Source: an uncultured Bacteroidota bacterium
GTDB lineage: Bacteria; Bacteroidota; Bacteroidia; Chitinophagales; Chitinophagaceae
Assembly: GCA_946479615.1 (NCBI GenBank)
Contig: CAMLGR010000187.1
Span: 1 to 8,007, forward strand
Length of the DNA stretch: 8,007 nucleotides
Reading direction: 5' to 3'
Shown: piece after piece, positions 1 to 7,260 of the stretch
Position numbering within the stretch: the first letter of the stretch is position 1
How the letters are laid out: every line of letters begins with the position of its first letter
Translations under genes and position numbers: made by a program
Notes under the pieces: generated by a model
Databases searched by the model: none
Seen by the model: only the letters and a program-made list of their open reading frames with translations
Told to the model about the DNA's origin: nothing

Positions 1-50
1 AACACCAGGGATAATGCGAATAAAGATGTAATTGTAAATATCTTTTTCAT
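1..50 (-). CDS. N-terminal fragment of a probable secreted protein
   Basis: Reading the minus strand from an ATG at base 50 gives 16 codons, MKKIFTITSLFALSLV, before the window ends. Two lysines followed by a hydrophobic run are the start of a Sec signal peptide, or of a lipoprotein signal if a lipobox follows outside the window. An alternative ATG seven bases further upstream (complement of 55-57) is followed at once by TAA, so the start at 50 is the only reasonable one. No clear Shine-Dalgarno sequence precedes it, which is normal in Bacteroidota. The gene is divergent from the lactonase at 408. Its function cannot be told from this fragment. Confidence 0.6.
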   Translation of the reverse strand, partial: MKKIFTITSLFALSLV

Positions 51-407
51 GTTACATGGTTTTTAAAATGAACTATTCATGTTCAGGGTTTCTTATACAT
101 AAGATGCAAACAAGAGGCAAGGGTTTGATGAGGAGATGTTAAAATCCTGGTAAGGCATTTTGCCGGTTTTAGCTGCTTTTCCCGGGGATCTGCGGATAAA
201 TAGAGTATTTACAACTGTATCATAATATGATTAACAATAGAACCAAATAGAACACGGATGAAATTGGATAAACGGATGAAAATTGATTGATCAATTATAA
301 ACCGTACAAATCCGTCCCGTCCGTGTTAACCAACAGCCGTTAAGTATTCACAACATTATTCTTATCAAAATTGATCCTTGTATGGCCCGGGATTTGTATT
401 TTGTAGT
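51..407. other. Divergent intergenic region, 357 bases
   Basis: This gap separates two divergently transcribed genes and should contain both promoters. I see no convincing reading frame or RNA gene. Its notable content is the imperfect palindrome at 251-327. On the plus strand, TATTTTG at 397-403 resembles a shortened Bacteroidota -7 element (TAnnTTTG), with a TTG 16 bases upstream at 378-380. If used, it would start transcription almost at the lactonase ATG. No full consensus promoter was found for the minus-strand gene. Confidence 0.5.
251..327. repeat. Imperfect inverted repeat with ACGGAT/ATCCGT words
   Basis: The left end AACACGGA (251-258) is the exact reverse complement of the right end TCCGTGTT (320-327). 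Inside, ACGGAT words on the left (254-259 and 272-277) face ATCCGT (310-315) and ACCGT (301-305) on the right. The centre contains the perfect palindrome ATTGATCAAT at 286-295. The whole 77-base element is a long hairpin with mismatches and small bulges. It lies in the gap between divergent genes, so it is not an obvious terminator; a dispersed non-coding repeat or a regulatory structure is more likely. Confidence 0.55.
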
Positions 408-1541
408 ATGAAACAACTATTAACAACGATTTTATCAATTCTTGCCGCCCTTACTATGAGCGCACAATCCAAAGAAAATTATTTATTGATCGGCACCTAT
501 ACTTCTTCCGGGAAGAGCCAGGGTATTTATGTATATAAATTCAACAGCGAAACAGGAGAAGCCACTGCTGTAAGTTCAGTGGCTACCAGCAATCCTTCTT
601 TCGTGAATATTGCCCCGGATGAAAAATATGTGTATGCTGTTCACGAAGTAGACCGGAGTGGCAAAGGAGGAGAAATTTCCTCGTTTACATTCGATAAAAA
701 AACGGGTACATTGAAAGAGATCAACAAAGAACCTTCCGGTGGTGATCATCCCTGCTACGTTCAACCGGATAAAACCGGCCGCTGGATCTTTGTAGCGAAT
801 TATAGCAGCGGTAGTCTTTCTGTACTGCCTGTCAATAAAGAAGGCGGTCTGGGTGCACCATCTACTATCATCCAGCATACAGGTTCCGGTGCTGATCCGA
901 AAAGACAGGAAAAGCCACACGTGCATTGCACGATGATATCACCCGATAATAAATGGCTCTATGTATCGGATCTCGGAACCGATAAAGTAAACATCTATGC
1001 GTTTGATGAAAAGACAGGAAAACTTACCGAAGGGTCGCAACCTTTTTATACTGCAGCGCCAGGTGCGGGCCCACGTCATTTTGTTTTTCATCCCAATGGC
1101 AAATATGCTTACCTGATAGAAGAACTGGGTGGAAATGTGGTGACATTCAGTTATGATAAAAGTAACGGTCACCTGAAACAATTGCAACGCATTACTGCGA
1201 TCAAGGAAGGGGAAAAAGGATATGCAGGCAGCGCGGACATTCATGTTTCTCCCGATGGAAAATTCCTTTATGCCACCAATCGCGGTGATTTCAATACGAT
1301 TGCTTCTTACAAAGTGGATCCTGCTACGGGTTTGCTCACTTCCCTGGGTTATCAACCGGTAATGGGCAAAGCTCCGCGCAATTTCAATTTTGACCCCAGC
1401 AGTAATTTCGTACTGATCGCTAACCAGGACAGCGATGATATTACTATTTTCAAAAGAGATAAAACTACCGGCGCATTAACAGATACCGGGAAAAAAATAA
1501 GTGTAGGAATGCCGGTCTGCCTGAAATGGATATCTATGTGA
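408..1541 (+). CDS. Exported lactonase-family beta-propeller (6-phosphogluconolactonase-like)
   Basis: A 377-residue protein of the lactonase family (Pfam Lactonase, PF10282), which includes E. coli YbhE/Pgl and forms a seven-bladed beta-propeller. Family hallmarks visible in order are HPCYVQPD (from about residue 114), PHVHCTMISPD (about 170), GPRHFVFHPNGKYAY (about 221), EEL (about 238), ADIHVSPDGKFLYATNRG (about 276) and PRNFNFDP (about 323). Repeated SPDGK/HPNGK turns mark the blades. Unlike cytoplasmic Pgl (about 331 residues), it starts with a signal peptide, residues 1-19, cut before Gln20 in the Ala-Gln pattern common in Bacteroidota. It is therefore periplasmic or secreted, and 6-phosphogluconate lactone is an unlikely substrate; another lactone or sugar derivative is inferred. 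I chose the ATG at 408 because the TTG at 378 would put ten unsuitable residues before the signal peptide. The stop codon lies inside the inverted repeat that follows. The family is clear; the substrate is unknown. Confidence 0.93.
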   Translation: MKQLLTTILSILAALTMSAQSKENYLLIGTYTSSGKSQGIYVYKFNSETGEATAVSSVATSNPSFVNIAPDEKYVYAVHEVDRSGKGGEISSFTFDKKTGTLKEINKEPSGGDHPCYVQPDKTGRWIFVANYSSGSLSVLPVNKEGGLGAPSTIIQHTGSGADPKRQEKPHVHCTMISPDNKWLYVSDLGTDKVNIYAFDEKTGKLTEGSQPFYTAAPGAGPRHFVFHPNGKYAYLIEELGGNVVTFSYDKSNGHLKQLQRITAIKEGEKGYAGSADIHVSPDGKFLYATNRGDFNTIASYKVDPATGLLTSLGYQPVMGKAPRNFNFDPSSNFVLIANQDSDDITIFKRDKTTGALTDTGKKISVGMPVCLKWISM

Positions 1542-1658
1542 AAACCTATGTTTCTATGATCCTATGTGGTAAAGAAAAACTTTCGGGGTTGATACTATCT
1601 CATAAAAGACGAGCGTAATTTTACCACATAGGATCATAGAAACATAGGTTTCACATAG
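1534..1658. repeat. Near-perfect 40-base inverted repeat between convergent genes
   Basis: The left arm (1534-1573) and right arm (1620-1658) are reverse complements except for one extra A in the left arm; the loop is 46 bases (1574-1619). Each arm is made of the word CTATG repeated four times with irregular spacing, separated by short AT-rich spacers. It starts within the last codons of the lactonase gene, whose TGA stop (1539-1541) is in the left arm, and ends 40 bases before the stop of the histidine kinase. The transcript from either strand would fold into a very stable stem, so it probably serves as a two-way transcription end or mRNA 3' stabiliser. It lacks a clear U-tract, and its word structure suggests a dispersed intergenic element rather than a simple terminator. 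Confidence 0.85.
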
Positions 1659-1698
1659 GAGGACTTACAGCGGGCTATTTGATTTCAGGAAAATGCAG

Positions 1699-3288
1699 TT
1701 ATTCGTTCATGGGCAGTGTGAAGGAAAACGTGCTTCCCTCTCCTTCCGTACTTTCTACAAACATGCGTCCGCCATTCTTGGCCAGGAATTCTTTGCATAG
1801 CATCAGCCCCAGGCCGGTACCGGATTCGTTGGCTGTGCCTTTGGTAGTGAAGAAATTATTCTCGTTGATCTTTTGAAGCGTTTCAATGTCCATTCCACGG
1901 CCCGTATCTTTTACACAGACCTCCACAAAGGAATCGGACTGGTGTGCCTCTACAGACACACAACCGCCCTGCATGGTGAATTTAATGGCGTTGGATAACA
2001 GGTTTCTTAATACCAGGCTTAGCATGTCTTTATCCGCATAGACTTGGATGGGCTCCCTGATCCTGTTTTCCAGCTTTATCTTCTTACCTTCTGCCTGGAG
2101 ACGTAATAACTGGAGTATATCCACCAGCATTTCAGAGAGTTCGATCGCCTGTGGTCTTGTATCGCTGGTTTGCATCTGGCTCTTGGCCCATTGCAGCAGG
2201 TTTTCCATCAGCCCGGCAGTATAACTGAGGTCGCTGGCTGCATCGGGGATCAGCTCCTTTACCTCGTCAGCAGTTATTTGTTGTTCGGCTGCATTATTAA
2301 AAAGATCACGCAATGCATAGACCGGCGCCCGGAGGTCATGTGAGATAATGGAGAAAAGTTTTGTCTTGAATGAATTCAATGCAGTAAGCTCGATCGTTTG
2401 TTTTTCCAGCTGATGCGCCTTATCGCTGATGATCGCATTCTTTTGTTCTACCTGCAGGTTCACACTTTTTAATTCTTCATTCTTTTGCAGGATATATGCC
2501 TGGTAACCGGCATTCTCTTTCATGATAAGATATAAACCATAAAATATAAAAATGATCGCTACCAACTGGTTGAAAAAATAAAAGCCGGGGCTTGCGGTCT
2601 CCAGCTGAAATGAATAATTTTTGATAACAACCGCCAGCATGAAATAGCTGATCATGGAAAAACTCACTGAAAAGATCATATGACTGATCTCTTTCAAAAA
2701 GAACACTGCGAGAATGCCATACATCACGAAATAAAGCTCCATCCCGAGATTCATTCCATCCAAATAGATCAGGCAGGTAAAGAACGGATACAGGATAAAA
2801 TAAGTAAGCAAAGCAGCGGTATAATGTTTTGTGGCATTGCACATCAAAACCAGGGTGCTTACAAATACGGGCGCCAGGGAAAGAAGTAAGGAAACAGAAG
2901 AGATATTATTGTAACGTAACAATTCCATGAACGGGATGATCAGGCAGGTAATAAAATGAAGGATATTGATCTGGTTGAGCAGCCGCAGTCTTCTTTTTTC
3001 TGATTCTTCCATTTCTTCCGTCACACCCAATGAGCAGATACGTGTATGCAGCCGGATGATCCTTTCGCGGAACAGTTCCAGGTTGAAGCGTAAGTTTCTT
3101 GAAGAAGAGCCGAGAAAGCGGTTGGCAGAACGGGATGCTTTTTTGATGCGCCTGCTTAAGAATATACCTGCAGAGGAAACCGATCTTGACAGATTATCTA
3201 CCCCGGTTTGGGTACGATCCACAAGAGCAGCAGCACTAAATAACCTGAACCTCTGGGGAGGTCCGTTTTTTTGATCCGCAAGTTTCAT
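1699..3288 (-). CDS. Membrane sensor histidine kinase, no adjacent response regulator
   Basis: A 529-residue HisKA/HATPase_c sensor kinase. Residues 1-105 are basic and serine-rich and are unusual for the family. About six hydrophobic helices follow (roughly 108-126, 131-150, 157-174, 184-199, 203-222, 238-256), then a coiled-coil linker (about 263-310). The H-box FSIISHDLRAP places the phosphorylated histidine at 317. The ATP-binding domain shows the N-box RNLLSNAIKF (Asn429, Asn433), the G1 box DTGRGMD (461-467), an FFTTKG F-box (479-484) and the G2 box GTGLGL (490-495). All catalytic motifs are intact. There is no recognisable periplasmic or PAS domain, so the signal is probably sensed in or near the membrane. 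No response regulator lies beside it, so its partner is elsewhere. The start used is ATG 3288; an internal start near Met93, which sits just before the conserved-looking EKRRLRLLNQ segment, remains possible. Confidence 0.93.
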   Translation of the reverse strand: MKLADQKNGPPQRFRLFSAAALVDRTQTGVDNLSRSVSSAGIFLSRRIKKASRSANRFLGSSSRNLRFNLELFRERIIRLHTRICSLGVTEEMEESEKRRLRLLNQINILHFITCLIIPFMELLRYNNISSVSLLLSLAPVFVSTLVLMCNATKHYTAALLTYFILYPFFTCLIYLDGMNLGMELYFVMYGILAVFFLKEISHMIFSVSFSMISYFMLAVVIKNYSFQLETASPGFYFFNQLVAIIFIFYGLYLIMKENAGYQAYILQKNEELKSVNLQVEQKNAIISDKAHQLEKQTIELTALNSFKTKLFSIISHDLRAPVYALRDLFNNAAEQQITADEVKELIPDAASDLSYTAGLMENLLQWAKSQMQTSDTRPQAIELSEMLVDILQLLRLQAEGKKIKLENRIREPIQVYADKDMLSLVLRNLLSNAIKFTMQGGCVSVEAHQSDSFVEVCVKDTGRGMDIETLQKINENNFFTTKGTANESGTGLGLMLCKEFLAKNGGRMFVESTEGEGSTFSFTLPMNE

Positions 3289-3318
3289 AAAGACAAATAC
3301 CAGATATTGGCGCGAGGG

Positions 3319-3350
3319 CTAAAATAGGCCTTAACTATTGCATTGTCAAC
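3319..3350 (-). promoter_or_regulatory. Candidate promoter for the histidine kinase
   Basis: On the minus strand GTTGACA (complement of 3344-3350) is followed after 17 bases by TATTTTAG (complement of 3319-3326). These resemble the Bacteroidota -33 TTG and -7 TAnnTTTG elements, with the last two positions of the -7 box off consensus. The predicted transcript would have a leader of roughly 25 bases before ATG 3288. The match is partial, so this is tentative. Confidence 0.3.
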
Positions 3351-3447
3351 CCTGCAGGAAATAATAAAAAATTGTCTTTTGCAGAAAAAAAACGAATTAA
3401 GTAAATAATTGATTTATAAGGCCCTCAAAACTGTGATTCTCAACCTT

Positions 3448-4476
3448 TCAGCCTAAACGGGGCCGGATTCGTGCTTTTGCCTTGTTGAATATATTTTGAC
3501 CTTTATCAATACCCTTCCGTTGCTTTTCCTGCTCCTCTTCCGGTAAATGAATGAAGTCCAGGCATCCCGTACTGCAACAACCTTCCATTTTTTCTTTGCA
3601 TTCATCACATTGAATAAAGAGTAAATGACAGGCACTGTTGATACAGTTGACATGCGTATCGCAGGGCTTTCCGCATTGATGACATTTGGCGATCACATCA
3701 TCGGTAATCCGTTCACCTAACCGTTCATCAAACACAAAATTCTTTCCGATAAATTTATTCGCCAGTCCTTTTTCTTTTACCTGGTTGCTATAATGAATAA
3801 TGCCGCCTTCCAGGTGAAATACATTTTTGAATCCATTGTACAGCATGAAGGCTGATGCTTTTTCACAACGTATGCCACCTGTGCAATACATAATGATATT
3901 CTTGTCCTTGCTGGATTGCATCATCTCCACTGCCATAGGTAATTGCTCACGGAATGTATCGCTGGGGATCTCGAGTGCATTTTCAAAATGGCCTACTTCA
4001 TATTCGTAATGATTACGCATATCGATAACGATCGTACCGGGATCGGCGGTGAGTTGATTGAATTGTTCCGCATCGACATACCTGCCTTTGTTATTCATAT
4101 CAAATGCAGGATCGCTGATGCCGTCTGCCACGATCTTTTCCCTGACCTTTATATCCAGCACATAAAATGATTTGCTGTCGTCGGTGACAGCCACATTCAG
4201 GCGCAATCCATCCAGTTCTTTTATAGAATATAAATAAGATTTGAAGTTTTCGAAATTGGCGGTGGGCACATTGATCTGTGCATTGATCCCCTCCTGCGCC
4301 ACATATATTCTTCCCAGCACACCCAGTTCACTGAGTTGCTTATACAGCATATTACGGAAAACGGCAGGCTCTTCAATTGTAAAATACTGGTAAAAGGACA
4401 TGGTCGTCCTGGGTGTGGGATCGTTCTGAATACGTTCTTTCAGCTCCTTCCGTGAGACGCGGTTGTGTAGTGCCAT
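3448..4476 (-). CDS. trhO: tRNA uridine(34) hydroxylase, rhodanese-like
   Basis: A 342-residue protein matching TrhO (YceA in E. coli, 350 residues), which performs the oxygen-dependent hydroxylation of uridine 34 in tRNA to 5-hydroxyuridine, the first step toward cmo5U/mo5U wobble modifications. The N-terminal domain (about 25-120) carries the family signature [10 protein letters not shown] (59-68). The central rhodanese domain (about 130-235) contains [13 protein letters not shown], with the active-site cysteine at 198 and a second conserved cysteine at 204. The C-terminal region (265-305) has ten cysteines, including [12 protein letters not shown] and CCSTGC, typical of the longer family members and suggestive of metal binding. 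Length and motifs are complete. The start is ATG 4476; no Shine-Dalgarno is evident. It has its own strong promoter-like sequence and a hairpin in the leader, so it is probably transcribed separately from the DUF5686 gene upstream. Confidence 0.95.
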   Translation of the reverse strand: MALHNRVSRKELKERIQNDPTPRTTMSFYQYFTIEEPAVFRNMLYKQLSELGVLGRIYVAQEGINAQINVPTANFENFKSYLYSIKELDGLRLNVAVTDDSKSFYVLDIKVREKIVADGISDPAFDMNNKGRYVDAEQFNQLTADPGTIVIDMRNHYEYEVGHFENALEIPSDTFREQLPMAVEMMQSSKDKNIIMYCTGGIRCEKASAFMLYNGFKNVFHLEGGIIHYSNQVKEKGLANKFIGKNFVFDERLGERITDDVIAKCHQCGKPCDTHVNCINSACHLLFIQCDECKEKMEGCCSTGCLDFIHLPEEEQEKQRKGIDKGQNIFNKAKARIRPRLG

Positions 4477-4482
4477 CAGGTG

Positions 4483-4511
4483 AAATTTGATCCCGGCAGG
4501 CCGGGAAATTT
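4483..4511 (-). promoter_or_regulatory. GC-rich hairpin in the trhO leader
   Basis: The palindrome tcccggc-ag-gccggga (4491-4506) has perfect 7-base arms around a 2-base centre, and AAATT/AATTT (4483-4487 with 4507-4511) extends it after a 3-base bulge. In the trhO transcript it ends only 6 bases before the start codon, so it would sit over the ribosome landing site. It could control translation or act as a weak attenuator, although the AUCAAAUUU after it is a poor U-tract. The fold is visible in the sequence; the role is inferred. Confidence 0.5.
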
Positions 4512-4549
4512 AATAATTGGACAGTTGCAGGCTGCACCAAATTTCGCGG

Positions 4550-4557
4550 CAAAGATA
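4550..4557 (-). promoter_or_regulatory. Bacteroidota-type -7 element upstream of trhO
   Basis: The minus strand reads TATCTTTG, an exact match to the TAnnTTTG consensus of the primary sigma factor in Bacteroidota. Transcription starting a few bases downstream would give a leader of about 70 bases containing the hairpin at 4483-4511. A good -33 TTTG is not seen at the expected distance; a TCTG about 22 bases upstream is the nearest, and that stretch falls inside the inverted repeat at 4561-4704. Confidence 0.55.
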
Positions 4558-4560
4558 CTA

Positions 4561-4704
4561 TGAAATAAGAAATAAGAGACAGAGAAATAAGGAATGAGAA
4601 AGTAAATGTAAAATCGAAAATATAGAATGTAAAATGTAAAAGGGGGTGGCCGATTATCGATCACTCCTTCTATATTTTACATTTTACATTTATTTCTTAT
4701 TTCA
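4561..4704. repeat. Large inverted repeat of AAATAAG and ATGTAAA words
   Basis: The outer arms TGAAATAAGAAATAA (4561-4575) and its exact complement (4690-4704) are 15 bases long. An inner stem joins 4604-4629 to 4666-4691 with 23 of 26 matches. The word ATGTAAAATGTAAAA (4627-4641) is also an exact 15-base complement of 4675-4689, so two alternative folds compete for the same right arm. The right arm overlaps the end of the DUF5686 gene and contains its TAA stop (4697-4699). The left arm ends 3 bases before the -7 element of trhO. It probably ends the DUF5686 transcript and separates it from trhO. Confidence 0.8.
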
Positions 4705-7213
4705 CAAAAGGATCATCATTCGCAATCTTTATCTTCCCTCCTAACAGACCGCCCAGCCCGATACGGATACCAAACTGGCTGCCCATTCCCGGCTGATAGG
4801 CATTGATAAAATCGATGCGGAATAGTTTGAAGATATTTTCTACACCCATAAATGCTTCCGCATACCAGGTATCGCTGTTCACATAAAACATATTCGAACC
4901 GGCAACAAAATACCATTTGAGCTTTTGAAATAAAGGGATCTTGTTGCTGAGCAATCCATTGAAATGATGTTCGACATGCAGCAATCCATATAACCGTTCA
5001 GCATTGCTGTATTGATAATAGGAAGCCAGTTGAAAACTATTCATATACCGTTTATTCGATAATGTCCTGTTTCCATTGAAATGCTGCAGGTCGGGGATCT
5101 CTACCCGGTTATTGTTTAAAAAACCACCTGCGCTTAACCGGTATTTGAATACACCGCGCAGTTTAAAATCGATATCATCAAACACGGTGAATTTCCATTT
5201 GTCAAAATCGACATCGCTGCCTAATAGCCTGGAAATCCCTTTTGCATATTCAAGTTGAAAGGTCGGATAAGATGATGTTACCGGCACTTTACCCCAGGGA
5301 AACTCGATATATTTCTGTCCCGGTTGCCAGCTGATAAGGAAACCGGCTTCGAGCGCCTGGTGTTTATTGAATGGGATATCCGCCAGTTCATACGGGTGAT
5401 TGGGAAGTATCGTATCGTTCTTTTTGAAGAAAGAAAAATCAGTCGTATTCTCCACCGGCAACCTGTTTTCAAAAGTTGTGTATATCTGCCAGGCGATGCC
5501 ATTGTCATAACGGTTGTAAAAAGTGATATCCCCAAACCAATTCTCATACAGCTTCATATAATTCTTCTTATCGAGCAGTGTGTAGGATTCATTGGTAAAA
5601 GGAGATACGGGTTCATTTTTATTAAACTGAACCAGTCTTTTTCCTCCCGATAACGTTAAGTATTGTAAGCGCGGGTATGGTTTTTTATGCTGGATAGTGA
5701 AACTGCCCCATGAGTTCAGGTGTTTATTACTGAACCCATATTGATTGTTCCAGCCGATCTTATAACTGTATTTCGATTTGACAGGACGTATCAGCAACGA
5801 TTGATTGACATGCACGGAAAGACCTTCTACTGTATTATACTGTAATTTTTTCAGCAGCGGTTCGAGCCTGTAGGTTTTGATACCGGTGCTGTCAAAAAAA
5901 TCGTGCGATACACCGGACCAGAATATCTTTTTTACAGTGATGGGTTTCCGGGCCGATCGCAGCGAATCGATGTTTCGTTTGGTCAGAAAGGAATCGCGCC
6001 TGATCTTACCAATACTATCCTTGAATACATAATCCCGTTTTTCATCATTTTCCAGGGCAATAGGCCGGACCCTGTTCCAGTAACCGGAATCTCTTTTATT
6101 AAATGCCGTATCGTATTTCATCAGGATACGGTTAAAATATTTTTTGGAAAATGCAGGTACCAGGTTGTAATCGGAATATACATTCACGAAATTCCCGGTG
6201 AAATCAAAACCGAATACATTGGCGGTTATATAAACGACCTGGTTTTTTGTTTTCCATATATCATTGTTCACTGGTGCATGAATCTGGCTGATGCGTAAAG
6301 TATCGATCAGTTCCAGTTGGTATGATGAAGTGGTCAGCATATCCACACTATAAATGCGCCAGTCATCTTCCACGATCTGGATGGTGCCGGAAAACAGCGG
6401 TTCGTTTTTCCGCCGGGGCGTTACGGTGATCGTATTGATCATTTTGCCATCTTCAAAAAAACTGCCTTCGTATTTATATTTATAATAACCGATCGCTCCA
6501 TCTGCAATAGGAGAAACAAAACCGCGCGGATTCAGTGAATTATCAAATACCGATACATTATTCTGGTAAAAATTGATGAAGATGGGAAAACTCAATCCAA
6601 ATCCTCCTCCACTCATACGCGATGAAACGACCTCGTATTTGTATTTATCCGGTTTCTTGTAGGCAACTTTTGTTACTGATTCGGATAAAAAGAGAATCCC
6701 TTTACCCGCCGAATCCAATCCATCATTGGCATCCCGTTCTACTTTCTGACCGAACATTTTCTTTGGAATTTTTCGGGAACGCAGCAATCCTTTAATATAA
6801 ACTTCTGCCGAAAAAGAATCGACCTGTGTATTATAGTAATTACGTTTTTTAATCGCCTGGCGGATAATTTCGTAAGCGGGATCCTCTCCTTTTTTGACGA
6901 CTACTTCTCCCAACGTAAGTTCCTGTATCGAAAGACTGAAGTTGATCTCCTGTTCGCCGGTAGCCACCGTTACTTTTTTTTCCACGCGTCCATAACCCAC
7001 ATATTGGCAAACCAGCGTATACTCGCCGGGAGCAAGTGTGATCGTATACTTTCCCGAACCATTGCTCGTCGTGCCGCGTGTGCTTCCCTTGATACTGACA
7101 GAGGCATACGGAAGCGGGCTGCCCTTGCTATCCGTTACCAAGCCAGTAATAGTCCCGGCCCATGAAGATAAACCCAGGCATATGCAAAGAACGAGCAGGA
7201 AAATATTTCTCAT
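4697..7213 (-). CDS. CarboxypepD_reg-like and DUF5686 outer-membrane protein
   Basis: An 838-residue envelope protein found widely in Bacteroidota. Residues 1-19 form a signal peptide, with cleavage likely after the Ala of SSWAG. Residues about 20-97 are a carboxypeptidase-regulatory-like beta-sandwich (GTITGLVTDSKGSPLPYASV..., GKYTITLAPGEYTL), as found at the N-terminus of SusC-type proteins. The rest, from the segment VVVKKGEDPAYEIIRQAIKK (104-123) onward, matches the DUF5686 pattern. Its alternating aromatic and polar strands predict a beta-barrel, ending in the frequent DDPF motif. There is no TonB-dependent plug domain visible, so it should not be called a SusC-type transporter. The biochemical role is unknown. 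I chose ATG 7213; the TTG at 7231 adds six residues ahead of a normal signal peptide. The stop codon lies in the inverted repeat downstream. It has its own promoter-like sequence and no close partner gene. Confidence 0.9.
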   Translation of the reverse strand: MRNIFLLVLCICLGLSSWAGTITGLVTDSKGSPLPYASVSIKGSTRGTTSNGSGKYTITLAPGEYTLVCQYVGYGRVEKKVTVATGEQEINFSLSIQELTLGEVVVKKGEDPAYEIIRQAIKKRNYYNTQVDSFSAEVYIKGLLRSRKIPKKMFGQKVERDANDGLDSAGKGILFLSESVTKVAYKKPDKYKYEVVSSRMSGGGFGLSFPIFINFYQNNVSVFDNSLNPRGFVSPIADGAIGYYKYKYEGSFFEDGKMINTITVTPRRKNEPLFSGTIQIVEDDWRIYSVDMLTTSSYQLELIDTLRISQIHAPVNNDIWKTKNQVVYITANVFGFDFTGNFVNVYSDYNLVPAFSKKYFNRILMKYDTAFNKRDSGYWNRVRPIALENDEKRDYVFKDSIGKIRRDSFLTKRNIDSLRSARKPITVKKIFWSGVSHDFFDSTGIKTYRLEPLLKKLQYNTVEGLSVHVNQSLLIRPVKSKYSYKIGWNNQYGFSNKHLNSWGSFTIQHKKPYPRLQYLTLSGGKRLVQFNKNEPVSPFTNESYTLLDKKNYMKLYENWFGDITFYNRYDNGIAWQIYTTFENRLPVENTTDFSFFKKNDTILPNHPYELADIPFNKHQALEAGFLISWQPGQKYIEFPWGKVPVTSSYPTFQLEYAKGISRLLGSDVDFDKWKFTVFDDIDFKLRGVFKYRLSAGGFLNNNRVEIPDLQHFNGNRTLSNKRYMNSFQLASYYQYSNAERLYGLLHVEHHFNGLLSNKIPLFQKLKWYFVAGSNMFYVNSDTWYAEAFMGVENIFKLFRIDFINAYQPGMGSQFGIRIGLGGLLGGKIKIANDDPFVK

Positions 7214-7228
7214 AAATAATTGATCAAA

Positions 7229-7236
7229 CAAAAATA
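7229..7236 (-). promoter_or_regulatory. Candidate -7 element for the DUF5686 gene
   Basis: The minus strand reads TATTTTTG, an exact TAnnTTTG match, 15 bases upstream of ATG 7213. This would leave a leader of about ten bases. No good -33 TTTG is present at the usual spacing, and the surrounding sequence is AT-rich, so a chance match is possible. Confidence 0.35.
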
Positions 7237-7260
7237 AATACGGGAACCTGTTCTGTATAG

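Noticed and set aside
378..407. TTG start that would lengthen the lactonase by ten residues
   Set aside because: It puts an uncharged Gly/Phe/Cys stretch ahead of a typical signal peptide beginning with MKQ at 408.
939..1355. 138-residue minus-strand reading frame inside the lactonase gene
   Set aside because: It is antisense to conserved propeller motifs and has no recognisable protein features.
2966..3274. 102-residue plus-strand reading frame opposite the kinase N-terminus
   Set aside because: It is antisense to the kinase reading frame, lacks domain features, and its composition mirrors the Arg/Ser codons on the other strand.
3361..3447. Terminator after trhO
   Set aside because: The A/T runs are present, but I could find only a very weak stem around TTTTGCAGAAAA, not enough to call a terminator.
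4476..4664. Possible 62-residue minus-strand gene upstream of trhO
   Set aside because: It reads through the inverted repeat and trhO leader, has a low-complexity Tyr/Phe-rich composition caused by AT-rich DNA, and no family features.
4561..4704. CRISPR-like repeats
   Set aside because: Repeated words are inverted and irregularly spaced, with no constant repeat-spacer unit and no cas genes.
5903..6298. 131-residue plus-strand reading frame inside the DUF5686 gene
   Set aside because: It lies opposite a clearly coding and well-matched protein and shows no domain, signal or promoter.
4697..7213. SusC/TonB-dependent receptor
   Set aside because: The N-terminal CarboxypepD_reg domain is shared with SusC, but no plug domain or TonB box is visible, the protein is shorter, and the rest fits DUF5686.
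7214..7231. TTG start that would lengthen the DUF5686 protein by six residues
   Set aside because: ATG 7213 gives a normal signal peptide with an arginine right after Met, and the candidate -7 element overlaps the TTG.
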